A model generated the notes under the pieces. That model was not told the origin of the DNA. It saw nothing but the letters and a program-made list of their open reading frames with translations, and did not search any database. Shown piece by piece: positions 51,768-60,426 of a DNA stretch of 64,000 nucleotides. The translations under genes and the position numbers were made by a program. The stretch's first letter is position 1. Every line of letters starts with the position of its first letter. Source of the stretch: Azotimanducus chitobiosivorans. GTDB lineage: Bacteria > Pseudomonadota > Gammaproteobacteria > Pseudomonadales > Azotimanducaceae. The stretch spans positions 2,046,001 to 2,110,000 of the forward strand of contig OZ241339.1 in NCBI GenBank assembly GCA_965200235.1, written 5' to 3'.

Positions 51768-52715
51768 GTGACGACTCACGACCCGAGTTTGCAGGACATG
51801 CATAACGTTGATGCCGTCACGGTGAACTGGTTCAAGACTTGGGTCGCGTGGTTGATAACCAGCGCTCTGGTTCTTTTCTTTAGGATTTTAGTTATGCCTA
51901 GCAATTCAGACTTAAGAGATTGGGGGATCATCATTTTGATGAGTCTGACTTGGCTGGCGGCTACTATCATGATGGCTGTGACGCAAATTGGTCTGCATAG
52001 CGTGCGGTGTTTCAGACTACGCCACTATATTCTTTCATATCCCATTATCGTTTCTCCGATCTTGCTTAATGCGCTTGTGGAAGGATATTTTGGCCCAATG
52101 CTTGGCATGGCGCTCTTGCTTGCACCTGTTGTCGTGGTATTTTGGTGTATCTACACTCTTGCACTGGATGGGACTCCTAAGGTCTATTGCAAAGAGTTGA
52201 CGTTGAAGGATATGCGAGCAGGGAATCCCTTCTTAATCACCCACTCCGCCTTGGCAATCGGACTCGCCCTAATCGTAATTTTTGTTTTGAATCAGTTAAT
52301 ATCCTTCATCGCCGCGCCAGTGCTTGAAGGCGAGACCGAACATCCTGCGCTTATTTGGAGAGGAATGCTGCCATCGCTGATCATGGTCTTATGGGGGACC
52401 ACAGTCCACTTCGTTGCGCTCAAAAACGGATGTGCAGCCTTGAAGCACTACATTCTTGGTTTCGCCGTGTTCGTGTTAGGATATGCTTTGTTCGACCTGA
52501 TGTCTTTATCGGGTGTATTGATCCTAGTCGTGCTGGGGTTGTTCGCGGGAGAGCCGTCACTTCAATCTAGTTCATCCGCGCCGTTCTGGGAGCAGATGTC
52601 CCGATATGTTGCCTATTCCATCTTCCCTGTCGTCGTGGTCGCTGGCGCTCCAGTGCTCTGGTGGGCCTACCATGTTGCGGTGCCTCGAATATGTTCAGCA
52701 CACCCGAACGCTTGA
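51768..52715 (+). CDS. Polytopic membrane protein, putative immunity partner (copy 1)
   Basis: 315 residues from a GTG 18 bases after the effector stop. About seven or eight hydrophobic segments are seen (for example LITSALVLFFRILV, YPIIVSPILLNALV, ALAIGLALIVIFVL, FPVVVVAGAPVLWW). It ends WWAYHVAVPRI, as its paralogue does. No family is recognised. A paralogue of exactly the same length follows the second effector copy, which supports a matched pair. Inner-membrane immunity protein is an inference from genetic context only. Confidence 0.7.
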   Translation: MTTHDPSLQDMHNVDAVTVNWFKTWVAWLITSALVLFFRILVMPSNSDLRDWGIIILMSLTWLAATIMMAVTQIGLHSVRCFRLRHYILSYPIIVSPILLNALVEGYFGPMLGMALLLAPVVVVFWCIYTLALDGTPKVYCKELTLKDMRAGNPFLITHSALAIGLALIVIFVLNQLISFIAAPVLEGETEHPALIWRGMLPSLIMVLWGTTVHFVALKNGCAALKHYILGFAVFVLGYALFDLMSLSGVLILVVLGLFAGEPSLQSSSSAPFWEQMSRYVAYSIFPVVVVAGAPVLWWAYHVAVPRICSAHPNA

Positions 52716-52750
52716 AGTGCCCGTGCGAAAGCAGTGAAATGCTGGCTTCG
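52698..52750 (-). repeat. Duplicated scrap of oxyR 3' end
   Basis: Sequence such as ACCCGAACGCTTGAAGTGCC and CGTGCGAAAGCAGTGAAATG corresponds to the 3' end of the oxyR coding region at about 57013-57065, with some substitutions. It marks the junction of the tandem duplication: immediately after GCTGGCTTCG the effector constant region begins. Confidence 0.7.
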
Positions 52751-53499
52751 CGGACGTTCTGATCGACCGAACCACTTCGGGCTCGGTTGACGGCTCGATG
52801 CAATCCTACATCCTCTACCAGCGGGCGGGCGGCGTGGTTGAGGCTGCCAAGCCGACGGCTGCCGAGCTCAAGCGCGCGAGGGGCTTCCAGACCACCAGCA
52901 AGCTGAACCTCATCCCCAACGATCTGAACATCGACGGCTTCGCCGACCATACCATCGAGAACCTGAAGAGCTTGATGGGCAGCGCCGTGGAGGACGGGCA
53001 TGTGGTGTTCGCGCCCGGCACGGCTGCGGACAAGACCAAGCCATCCGGGGACGTGGCGGTGACGCACGAGTTCACGAGCTTCTACGCGGACCTGGCCAAG
53101 TGGCTGAACGATCCCGCGCACTTTGCCAAGAACATCTCGATCACGAGGATACCCGTGTACGGGCTCGGATGGGTGTGCGGGCCGGGCTGGAGCGACCCGC
53201 TTTTCGGCTTCTTCCCGCAGAGCTTCTGCCAGCCCTACATTGTCCTCGTCGGATATGCGACGAAGGTTGACGGGGTGAGCCTCTCTGCGCTGGCGGCCGC
53301 CGCTTGGATCGAGCTTTTTTTGACTGGGGAGAAAGGTCCAATGAAGCAGGATATGTGGAACCTCTCCAGAGTCACCCGATCAGTGCTCGGCGTGCATTTG
53401 TTCGGATTCAATGAGGACGGCGAGCAGGGAGAACACAATCTAGATTTTGTGAAGGATGCCGTTGAGCAGAGAATCTTTTTCGCAATTTACCGACGTGAA
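52738..53499 (+). pseudogene. Second effector copy, 5'-truncated first part
   Basis: The frame opens after a TGA at 52735 without a signal peptide or ribosome-binding site; the first ATG is at 52798. Codons to about 53293 equal copy 1. Then it diverges: AAWIELFLTGEKGPMKQDMW and FNEDGEQGEHNLDFVKDAVEQ against STWIEPFLDGSEGPSKQDLW and FSDDGELGGHNFDIKEAVEE. At CTAG (53500) three mobile elements interrupt it. The reading frame resumes at 55279, and joining CGACGTGAACTA to ATGCGAATT keeps frame. It is an orphan-like cassette. Confidence 0.75.
52751..53293 (+). repeat. Long direct repeat, copy 2 (constant region)
   Basis: Matches 50365-50907, apparently without differences. It begins directly after the oxyR scrap and ends at GCGCTGGC, after which the two copies diverge. 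Confidence 0.9.
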
Positions 53500-53809
53500 C
53501 TAGTGTCCTGTCCCATAAATAAGTGTGATTCAGAGTGGGCACAATCTCCGACGGCAAGGCGCAGTCCGCAGGGAATATCGGGCATATTGCCAAGGGCTGC
53601 AACGGAGCCCTCAGCCAGAAGGCGCGAGGGGCACCCTCGCAAGAATGTCGGTCGGCGATTGTGCCCACTCCCGGAGGGCGCGCATGAGAAGGGCTGTGGC
53701 CGCGTTGCGTCCCTTGGCAATACGGCAAAGTATTGCCTGCGGAACGCGCCTTGCCACAGCCCTTCTCCTGCGCGCTGAACCCACACTTATTTATGGGACA
53801 GGACACTAG
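53500..53809. mobile_element. MITE of the CTAGTGTCC type, copy 2
   Basis: 310 bases with the same ~28-base inverted ends and flanking CTAG as copy 1 at 22736. It carries an extra ~41 bases (around CAGCCAGAAGGCGCGAGGGG) in the middle. It is inserted in the second effector gene and abuts the IS630-family element. Confidence 0.85.
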
Positions 53810-55027
53810 TACTCTTTCAATGTAATAACACCGTATGCTAAGGTGGAGTCCCAGTAAGTTGAAGCAACTTGTTGGGAGGTTGCCCATGAAGAAACTGTAC
53901 AAGGTTCGCCTGACGCGGGAGGAGCGGGAGCAGTTGCATGATCTGGTGCACAAGGGCCGGGCTGCGGCGTACAGGCGGCGGAACGCGCAGGCGCTGCTGC
54001 TGGTGGATGAGGGCGCGCACGGGCCTGCCCATCCGGACCGGGAGGCGGCGGAGCGTGCGGGGATGCATCCGCGGACCGTCGAGAAGCTGCGGCAGCGCTG
54101 CGTGCTGGAGGGATTGGAGGCCGGGCTCGAACGCCGCAGGCGGAGCCGTGACCGCCCGCGCGCGCTGGACGGGGAGGCGGAGGCGCAGCTGGTGGCCATG
54201 GCCTGCTCGCAGCCGCCGGAGGGACGCGCGCGGTGGACGCTGCACCTGCTGGCCGACGAGATGAAGGCGCGGCGGGTGGTGGCGACCGTGTCGCACGAGA
54301 CGGTGCGCCTGGTCCTGAAAAAACGCCGTCAAGCCGTGGCGGCGGGAGATGTGGTGCATTCCGCCGAAGCAGGACGCGGCCTTCGTGTGCGCGATGGAGC
54401 GGGTGCTGGACGTGTACACGCGGCCGCATGACCCGGCCCGCCCGGTGGTCTGCATGGACGAGACGAGCAGGCAGTGCGTGAAGGAGACGCGCGTCCCGCG
54501 GCCGGTCGCGCCGGGCCGCCCGGCCCGCCGCGACGCCGAGTACGAGCGCAACGGGGTGGCGCACCTGCTGCTGTACTACGCGCCGCTCGAGGACTGGCGG
54601 CGGGTGGACGTGAGGCCGGACCATGTCGCCACGACCTGGGCGGAGGGCGTGCGCAGGCTGGTGGAGGAGGACTTCCCGGACGCCGAGCGCATCACGCTGG
54701 TGATGGACAACCTCGGCACGCACGCGGGCGCCTCGCTGTACAAGGCGTTCGAGCCGGCGAAGGCGCGCCGGCTGCTGGGGAAGCTTGAGTTCGTGTACAC
54801 GCCCAGGCACGGCAGCTGGCCGGACATGGCCGAGATCGAGTTCAGCGCGATGAGCCGGCAATGCCTCGACCGGCGGCTGCCCGACCCCGACGCCGTCCGC
54901 AGGGAAACCGCCGCGTGGACGGAGCGCCGCAACGACGGCGGCGCTCCGGCAAAGTGGCGGTTCACAACCGAGGACGCGCGCATCAAACTGCACAGCCTGT
55001 ATCCGGTAATATCAGATTGAAAAGGTA
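53810..55027 (+). mobile_element. IS630-family insertion sequence
   Basis: About 1218 bases bounded by TA on both sides (53810-53811 and 55026-55027), the TA target typical of the IS630/Tc1 superfamily. The ends are imperfect inverted repeats: TACTCTTTCAATGTAATAAC at the left, and TACCTTTTCAATCTGATATT as the complement of the right end. It carries one transposase in two frames. It is sandwiched exactly between two MITEs. Confidence 0.88.
53886..55020 (+). CDS. IS630-family transposase in two frames
   Basis: ATG 53886 follows GGGAGG. The first frame gives the helix-turn-helix domains and the start of the catalytic domain, up to VSHETVRLVLKK. At the A6 run CTGAAAAAACG (54315-54325) the frame must change; reading KNAVKPWRREMWCIPPKQ afterwards matches the family. 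The second frame holds the DDE residues: VVCMDETSR, ITLVMDNLGTH and WPDMAEIEFSAMSRQ. Slippage on the A run, by ribosome or polymerase, would give one protein of about 378 residues. A simple inactivating indel is the alternative. Confidence 0.85.
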
Positions 55028-55278
55028 CTAGGGCGTGTTCACACTATGCCCGCCGACGCTGTTGCCCCCTGAGCAAGAGCCGAAAAAGGTGAATCACATG
55101 CTCAAACGCGCTCGCTCCGGCTCTTGCTCAGGCGACAACCCTTCGGGCCGGCCCCGTTTTCCGCCAGCCTTCGTTCTCGCTCGCTCATGGGGGGTAAGCC
55201 CCACAGCGCTCGCTCGGCCTTGTCTGGCGGAAAACGGGTCTCGGCAGCGTCAGCGGGCATAGTGTGAACACGCCCTAA
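55028..55278. mobile_element. MITE of the CTAGGGCG type with long internal stems
   Basis: 251 bases from CTAG (55028-55031) to CTAA (55275-55278). The ends CTAGGGCGTGTTCACACTAT and the complement differ by one base (C for A) from the IS5-family ends at 4075. The interior has two nested inverted repeats (GAGCAAGAGCCG with CGGCTCTTGCTC; CCCGTTTTCCGCCAG with its complement). No gene. The interior matches that of the MITE at 34405. Confidence 0.85.
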
Positions 55279-55898
55279 TGCGAATTGGCATACAAATACT
55301 CACTGGCGAAGAGCAAGATCAACACGACTTCCATCAAGAAACCGAGATTTGCAACGTCACCGAGCAAACAAAGTCGTGGTGCACGCTTGAAAACGTTGCT
55401 TGTTGGGGACGTCACTACCCTGCGCCGTATGACGACGAGGCCGATCATGAAACAGCAATCTCAAACGAAGCCGAGTCTGAACTAGGCAACTGTATGTTCG
55501 TTGCGGGTGAGAAAACATGTTGGTCTTGGTTGAACACAAATCCAATCCGCACAAAAGTCGGAGTTGAGGGAGGCTTGTCCGAGCATGAGTTGGTAAATGG
55601 AACGTTGTCTGGACACATATTGCACGATCCGAACAGCCCAAGTGATTGTCCAAAGCCACTTAATAAAGATAAGGATTGGATGACCAGCACCCCCAATGGC
55701 TGCTCGCAAACACATCGCGTCCCACATCTTGAAAACGGCAAGATCACTATGCGGACGCGAGGCTTCGGTTCGGGCCCCTATGCTGATTTCAACGATGAGC
55801 AAGGCCCACTCATATTCAAAGATTTGGATGGGGCAATGAAGAAAGCCATGAGTTCAAAGACCGATAAATTATGCCCTTCCTTGCCGGATGAAGATTAG
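55279..55898 (+). pseudogene. Second effector copy, 3' part after the insertions
   Basis: Continues the frame interrupted at 53500, giving about 206 residues homologous to the C-terminus of copy 1. It shares FHQETEICNVTEQTKSWCTL, CWGRHYPAPYDDE, LSGHILHDPNSPSDCPKPLN, STPNGCSQ and ITMRTRGFG. The cysteine pattern is kept while intervening residues differ widely, as expected of a diverged functional domain. An ATG at 55278 could allow a separate start, but no ribosome-binding site is seen. Confidence 0.75.
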
Positions 55899-56082
55899 CT
55901 TGATCACTGTGACCCGCCTTGCCTGATCGACTTATAGTGGGCATAAGCCGACATTGTCGACTGAATACAGAGCGATAACCCTGAAGCCTCTTAGGAAGTG
56001 CGAATGCACCGCCAACTGTTTCGGCTTCCACTTGCTACTATGCTGCTTCCGAGGCAAGGCGCTGAAGGCCAGCGTGTCCGTC

Positions 56083-57030
56083 ATGACTATCGGCTGTTCT
56101 GACAATTCATCACTGCAAGTGGACTGGCCAAAAACCTTTGCAGCTTGGTGCACAACCGTCTCGCTTACTTTCATTGTGCTGCTGCTGTTCGATGACCAAG
56201 ATAGGAACTCTGCCATCCTAGGGATTCTCGTAATCGGCATTCCAGCGACACTGGTGGCCACGCTCTTCATGGCGTTCACTCATCTAACGCTGCACAAGAT
56301 TGGCTGCGTAAGATTGAGCCACTATGTCTTTGGCTATTTGGTCATCGTGCTGCCTATGTTGCTGAATGCCCACTTTCACTACACTTTTCCTTCGTCAGGG
56401 TGGATGCTGCGAGCATCGATAGTGCTTTCGCCCGCCCTCCTTGTCTTTTCGTTTCTGTACTTCCATGTCTTTCATAAGCACTCCGAAACGTCGCGCCAAG
56501 CTGGCAGCATCGCACAGCCTGTTGGGTACGCATGGTCAAGCGAGGTTATCTTCGGAGGACTGCTGTCAGCGGGCATCGCAGCGTTGATTGTGTTTGTGCT
56601 TTGCTTTGTCTTCCGCAATTTGCTGGGCGTGTTTACTTCGCTCGGGGATCATCATCCTGTTGCGCTATGGAATGGCTGGTTGGCTTCCTTGGTTGTAGTG
56701 GTCTGGGGAACGTTCGCCCACTTCTTCCTCTTGAAATTGGGTCGAACGCAGTTGATCAACTACGCATGGGCATTTGCAGCGTTTGCCGTCTCCTTCGCGA
56801 GCCTTGATGTTGGCGTGCGTGTGGCAGCAACGTTCATCCTCGTATTGTCGCTCATTCTCCCGGGTGGAGAGGTCGCTTTTGCCGAGTCAGTCACCGCCGT
56901 TGCCGAGAGCTTTGTCCGCCTGTTCAAAGCTGGCCTGTTCCCTACACTGGTATTTCTCGCCGGACCAGTTCTCTGGTGGAGCTATCATGTCGCGGTACCC
57001 CGAATATTTCCAGCACGCCCGAACGCTTGA
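56083..57030 (+). CDS. Polytopic membrane protein, putative immunity partner (copy 2)
   Basis: 315 residues from the ATG giving MTIGCSDNSSLQVDW, exactly the length of its paralogue at 51768; an ATG at 55954 would add a Cys-rich extension not found there. It has similar hydrophobic segments and the same end (GPVLWWSYHVAVPRIFPARPNA-like), yet most of the chain is diverged. The last 46 bases overlap the 3' end of oxyR on the opposite strand. It follows the broken second effector gene by 184 bases with nothing recognisable between. Immunity function is inference. Confidence 0.7.
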   Translation: MTIGCSDNSSLQVDWPKTFAAWCTTVSLTFIVLLLFDDQDRNSAILGILVIGIPATLVATLFMAFTHLTLHKIGCVRLSHYVFGYLVIVLPMLLNAHFHYTFPSSGWMLRASIVLSPALLVFSFLYFHVFHKHSETSRQAGSIAQPVGYAWSSEVIFGGLLSAGIAALIVFVLCFVFRNLLGVFTSLGDHHPVALWNGWLASLVVVVWGTFAHFFLLKLGRTQLINYAWAFAAFAVSFASLDVGVRVAATFILVLSLILPGGEVAFAESVTAVAESFVRLFKAGLFPTLVFLAGPVLWWSYHVAVPRIFPARPNA

Positions 57031-57908
57031 AACGTCCGTGCGAAAGCGACGAAATGCTGGCTTCTCGGGTCGCTTCGCCGCCATACCAGCGCAATGGTGC
57101 GGCCCACGCCTTCTTGCGCGAGAGGCCGCACACTCACGCCGCTCCCTGCGCGTGCCTCAACCTCCACGGCCGATGCTGGCAGGAGCGTGACGCCGACACC
57201 ACCCGCGACCATCTGCACAAGTGTCGACAGGCTCGCATGGTGGACTTCGCGATGCGCCACTCCATCAAGCTGCGTGCATACCGACTGAACCTGATCACGC
57301 AGGCAATGGCCTTCCTCGAGCAAAAGGACAGGCACCTGCCGCAGCGCGGACAATCCCACCGGCGAGGTGCCCGCAAGATCATGGCCATCGGCGCAGGCGA
57401 GCACGAACGGGTCGTCTTGCAGCACCTCCACGTGCAAATCGCCTGTGTCGAATGGGAGCGCAATGAGCCCCATGTCAATATCGCCTTGCTTCACACCTCG
57501 AAGGAGTTCGGCGGTGCGCATCTCAAAGAGCACAAGTTCCACAAACGGCCAGCTCGTCTTGAGCTGCTCTCTTAGAGCAGGCAACAAGTACGGCCCCATG
57601 GTCGGTATGGCCGCAAGCCGAAAGCGTCCCTGCACCTTGCCCGCCATCATCGACGCGTCAAGCAGAAGCTCATCAACGAGACGCAAGATCTCATTCGCTC
57701 GCGTCACGAGCGCTTCGCCGCAGGGTGTGATGTGGACATTTCGGCGGTCACGCTCAAACAGTTCGACACCGAGCCGCTCTTCAAGCTCCTTGATCTGGCT
57801 TGAGAGTCCAGGCTGACTCACGTGCACGGCATCGGCAGTCCTGCCAAAATGCCGATGCTCGGCGAGCGCGACCGCAAATTCGAGTTGCCGAAGCGTGGGT
57901 CGATACAT
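56985..57908 (-). CDS. oxyR: Hydrogen-peroxide-responsive LysR-type regulator OxyR
   Basis: 307 residues. The LysR winged helix is at the N-terminus (TLRQLEFAVALAEHRHFGRTADAVHVSQPGLSSQI). The sensing domain carries the OxyR cysteine pair in EEGHCLRDQVQSVC, nine residues apart as in E. coli C199/C208. It activates antioxidant genes when the disulfide forms. It is divergent from an aldehyde dehydrogenase gene with 49 bases between, which contain AATCAGAGCTAATC and ATAGAATTCTAAT, possible binding half-sites. Its 3' end overlaps the membrane-protein gene. Confidence 0.88.
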   Translation of the reverse strand: MYRPTLRQLEFAVALAEHRHFGRTADAVHVSQPGLSSQIKELEERLGVELFERDRRNVHITPCGEALVTRANEILRLVDELLLDASMMAGKVQGRFRLAAIPTMGPYLLPALREQLKTSWPFVELVLFEMRTAELLRGVKQGDIDMGLIALPFDTGDLHVEVLQDDPFVLACADGHDLAGTSPVGLSALRQVPVLLLEEGHCLRDQVQSVCTQLDGVAHREVHHASLSTLVQMVAGGVGVTLLPASAVEVEARAGSGVSVRPLAQEGVGRTIALVWRRSDPRSQHFVAFARTFQAFGRAGNIRGTAT

Positions 57909-57957
57909 GACAATCAGAGCTAATCAAAAATAGAATTCTAATCGATTTGAGGAATAT

Positions 57958-59370
57958 ATGGACACATACAACCACTTCATCAACGGCAAAAGCGTCGCGC
58001 CTGCCGACGGCAACACCTTGGAAGTCACTTCCCCTGCAGACCGCACGCCGGTCGCGAAGATCGCGCTCGGCACGGCAGCCGACGTTGCAGCAGCCGTCGC
58101 CGCGGCGCGCTCGGCCTTGGACGAATGGCGCAGTCGTAAGCCGATCGAGCGTGGGCGAGTGCTGCTCGCAATCGCCGCCAAACTGCGCGAAGACAATGCA
58201 CACTTCGCCCGCATTGAGAGCGCGCAGTCGGGCAAGCCAGCGTTTCAATCGCCACTCGAAGTCGAAGGCGCCGCCGCGTACTTTGAGTTCTACGGCGGAC
58301 TCGTCAACCTGCCGGCGGGCGAAGTCTTGGATCTCGGGCCCGGCTTCCACACCTACACTCGACGCGAACCCTTTGGCATTGTCGGCGTCATCACGCCATG
58401 GAACGCGCCTATCAACCAGGCTGCGCGCGGCATCGCGCCAGCGCTCGCAGCCGGCAATGTGATCGTCGCCAAGCCCAGCGAATTCACTTCCGGCACCACC
58501 GTTGAGCTTGCCCGCATCGCCGTCGAATGCGGACTACCGGTAGGTGTGCTCAATGTGGTGCTTGGCACAGGCGAACAAGCGGGCGCCGAAATCGTCAAGC
58601 ACCCCGATGTACGCAAGGTGGCCTTCACAGGGTCGCTTCGCGCAGGCAAAGAGGTGGGCGCAATCGCCGCCGAGCGGATCATTCCCGTCACCCTCGAACT
58701 TGGCGGCAAGTCCGCGAATCTCATCTTTGAAGACGCCGACCTGTCACAAGCCATTCCCGGTTCGCTGCGCGCGTTTGTCGGCAATGCCGGGCAAGTGTGC
58801 TCAGCGGGCACGCGGCTGCTCGTTCACGAGTCCGTGATTGATTCCGTGCTGCAGGGGCTGAAGATAGGTGCCGAGAAAGTCGAGCCGGGCCAAGCAATTG
58901 GCCCCATGACCACAGCCATGCAGTACGCCAAGGTATGCGAGTACTTCGACATCGCCAAGCAGGAAGGCCTGACGCCGGTGGTCGGCGGCGCGCCGGTGCC
59001 GAGCAACAGCGGCGGCTACTTCGTGCCGCCGACGATCTATCGGATCGAATCGCCCGAATCAAGGCTCTTCAAGGAAGAGATTTTCGGACCGGTGCTCGCC
59101 GTCATGGCCTTCAAGGACGAAGCGCACGCCATCGAACTCGCCAACAGTTCCGACTACGGCCTCGCCGCAGGTCTATGGACAACAGACCTCGCGCGTGCGC
59201 ACCGCGTCGCCGCCGCGCTTGAAGCAGGCCAGGTGTATGTAAACGATTGGATAGCCGGCGCTATCGAAATCCCCTTCGGCGGCTACAAGGCGAGCGGCAT
59301 CGGACGCGAGAAGGGTATTGAAGCCCTGCATCACTACACGCAGCTGAAGACAGTAGTGGTGAAGATTTGA
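57958..59370 (+). CDS. NAD(P)-dependent aldehyde dehydrogenase
   Basis: 470 residues. Landmarks are TPWNAPINQAARGIAPALAA, NVVLGTGEQAG, FTGSLRAGKEVGA, the catalytic-base region LELGGKSANLIFEDADL, the nucleophile in GNAGQVCSAGTRLL, and KEEIFGPVLAVMAF. It oxidises an aldehyde to an acid; the substrate cannot be told (betaine-aldehyde-like dehydrogenases look similar). The divergent layout with oxyR suggests shared control. GAGGAA lies 8 bases before the ATG. Confidence 0.9.
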   Translation: MDTYNHFINGKSVAPADGNTLEVTSPADRTPVAKIALGTAADVAAAVAAARSALDEWRSRKPIERGRVLLAIAAKLREDNAHFARIESAQSGKPAFQSPLEVEGAAAYFEFYGGLVNLPAGEVLDLGPGFHTYTRREPFGIVGVITPWNAPINQAARGIAPALAAGNVIVAKPSEFTSGTTVELARIAVECGLPVGVLNVVLGTGEQAGAEIVKHPDVRKVAFTGSLRAGKEVGAIAAERIIPVTLELGGKSANLIFEDADLSQAIPGSLRAFVGNAGQVCSAGTRLLVHESVIDSVLQGLKIGAEKVEPGQAIGPMTTAMQYAKVCEYFDIAKQEGLTPVVGGAPVPSNSGGYFVPPTIYRIESPESRLFKEEIFGPVLAVMAFKDEAHAIELANSSDYGLAAGLWTTDLARAHRVAAALEAGQVYVNDWIAGAIEIPFGGYKASGIGREKGIEALHHYTQLKTVVVKI

Positions 59371-59407
59371 AGCAAGGGCGCTCACAGCATCATTCAATCA
59401 GACAGGC

Positions 59408-60409
59408 CTATCGGATTAACTGCTCCACACAACGCCGCGCGTCTATATTGCCATCAAGGAGCGCCTGCACGGTGGTGACGAACTGGGCACTGCGTCCTTC
59501 GTTCATAGCGCGCGCCGCAAACATGCGGGTGGCGCGCACGCCTTCGGAGACCATCACGGTGCTTTCAAGGGCCTCATTGAGACGTTGGCCGGCACCGAGG
59601 CGCTGGCCTGTTTGACGATTGCGACCATGAGGCGAGGTGGCGGTGACGTACAAGTCGCCGATGCCAGCGGGGCTGGTGGCCGTCTCTGGTTTCGCACCGA
59701 ACTCGACCAGAAGACGACAAGCCTCGCGGTAGCCCGCGGTAAAGACGGCGGCCTTGAGGTTGTCGCCGCCTGCGCCGTCGGTGGCGAGTCCGTCGCAGAC
59801 GCCACAGGCAAGGGCAATGACGTTCTTGAACGCCCCCCAGAGTTCGACGCCGAGCGCATCGTTCGCGTGACGCAGATGCAGTGTTTTGGTGGACAGGCGC
59901 TCAGCGATAGACTTCGCGATCGCTTCGTTTTCGCTGGCGACAAGTGCGGTGGTGAGCACGCCCGCGGCGATCTCGGGCGCGATGGTCGGGCCGGTCATCA
60001 CGGCAAGCGCGTTGTTGCGGCCTGCAGCCTGGAGCTTCTCTTGGATGGCTTCGGAAATCAGTCGTTCGCTGGGGGCGAGGCCTTTGGCGAGGTCGAGCAG
60101 GGCCTGTCCCTCCTTGAGTAATGGAACGGCTTCATCGACCACGTCAAGAATGACATGCGACGGGAGCGCCATGACGACAATCTCGGCGCCATCGAGTGCG
60201 GTTTTAATATCCATCGACACGGCTGCGCCCGGCAGTTCGACGCCGGGAAGGTATTTGGCGTTGATTGCGGTGTCGCGGATGCTTGTGAACACATCCTCTT
60301 CCACCGTCCAGCCTTGCACGCGATGGCCATGCAGGGACCAGACGCGCGCGAGCGCCGTGCCGAAGTTTCCGAGTCCGAGGATGGCGATTGTTGTCTTGGC
60401 GGTGGTCAT
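59408..60409 (-). CDS. gpsA: Glycerol-3-phosphate dehydrogenase [NAD(P)+]
   Basis: 333 residues. It has the Rossmann motif ILGLGNFGTALA at the N-terminus, VMALPSH, LLDLAKGLAP, the catalytic lysine region WGAFKNVIALACG, and GIGDLYVTATSPHGRNRQ. It makes sn-glycerol-3-phosphate for phospholipids. It lies 17 bases downstream of the sulfotransferase gene, same strand. Confidence 0.9.
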   Translation of the reverse strand: MTTAKTTIAILGLGNFGTALARVWSLHGHRVQGWTVEEDVFTSIRDTAINAKYLPGVELPGAAVSMDIKTALDGAEIVVMALPSHVILDVVDEAVPLLKEGQALLDLAKGLAPSERLISEAIQEKLQAAGRNNALAVMTGPTIAPEIAAGVLTTALVASENEAIAKSIAERLSTKTLHLRHANDALGVELWGAFKNVIALACGVCDGLATDGAGGDNLKAAVFTAGYREACRLLVEFGAKPETATSPAGIGDLYVTATSPHGRNRQTGQRLGAGQRLNEALESTVMVSEGVRATRMFAARAMNEGRSAQFVTTVQALLDGNIDARRCVEQLIR

Positions 60410-60426
60410 CGTTGCGTGTCCTATAT

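Noticed and set aside
52798..53778. A 326-residue protein running from the second effector copy through the MITE
   Set aside because: The last ~90 codons are MITE sequence read by chance; the homologous protein continues after the insertions at 55279.
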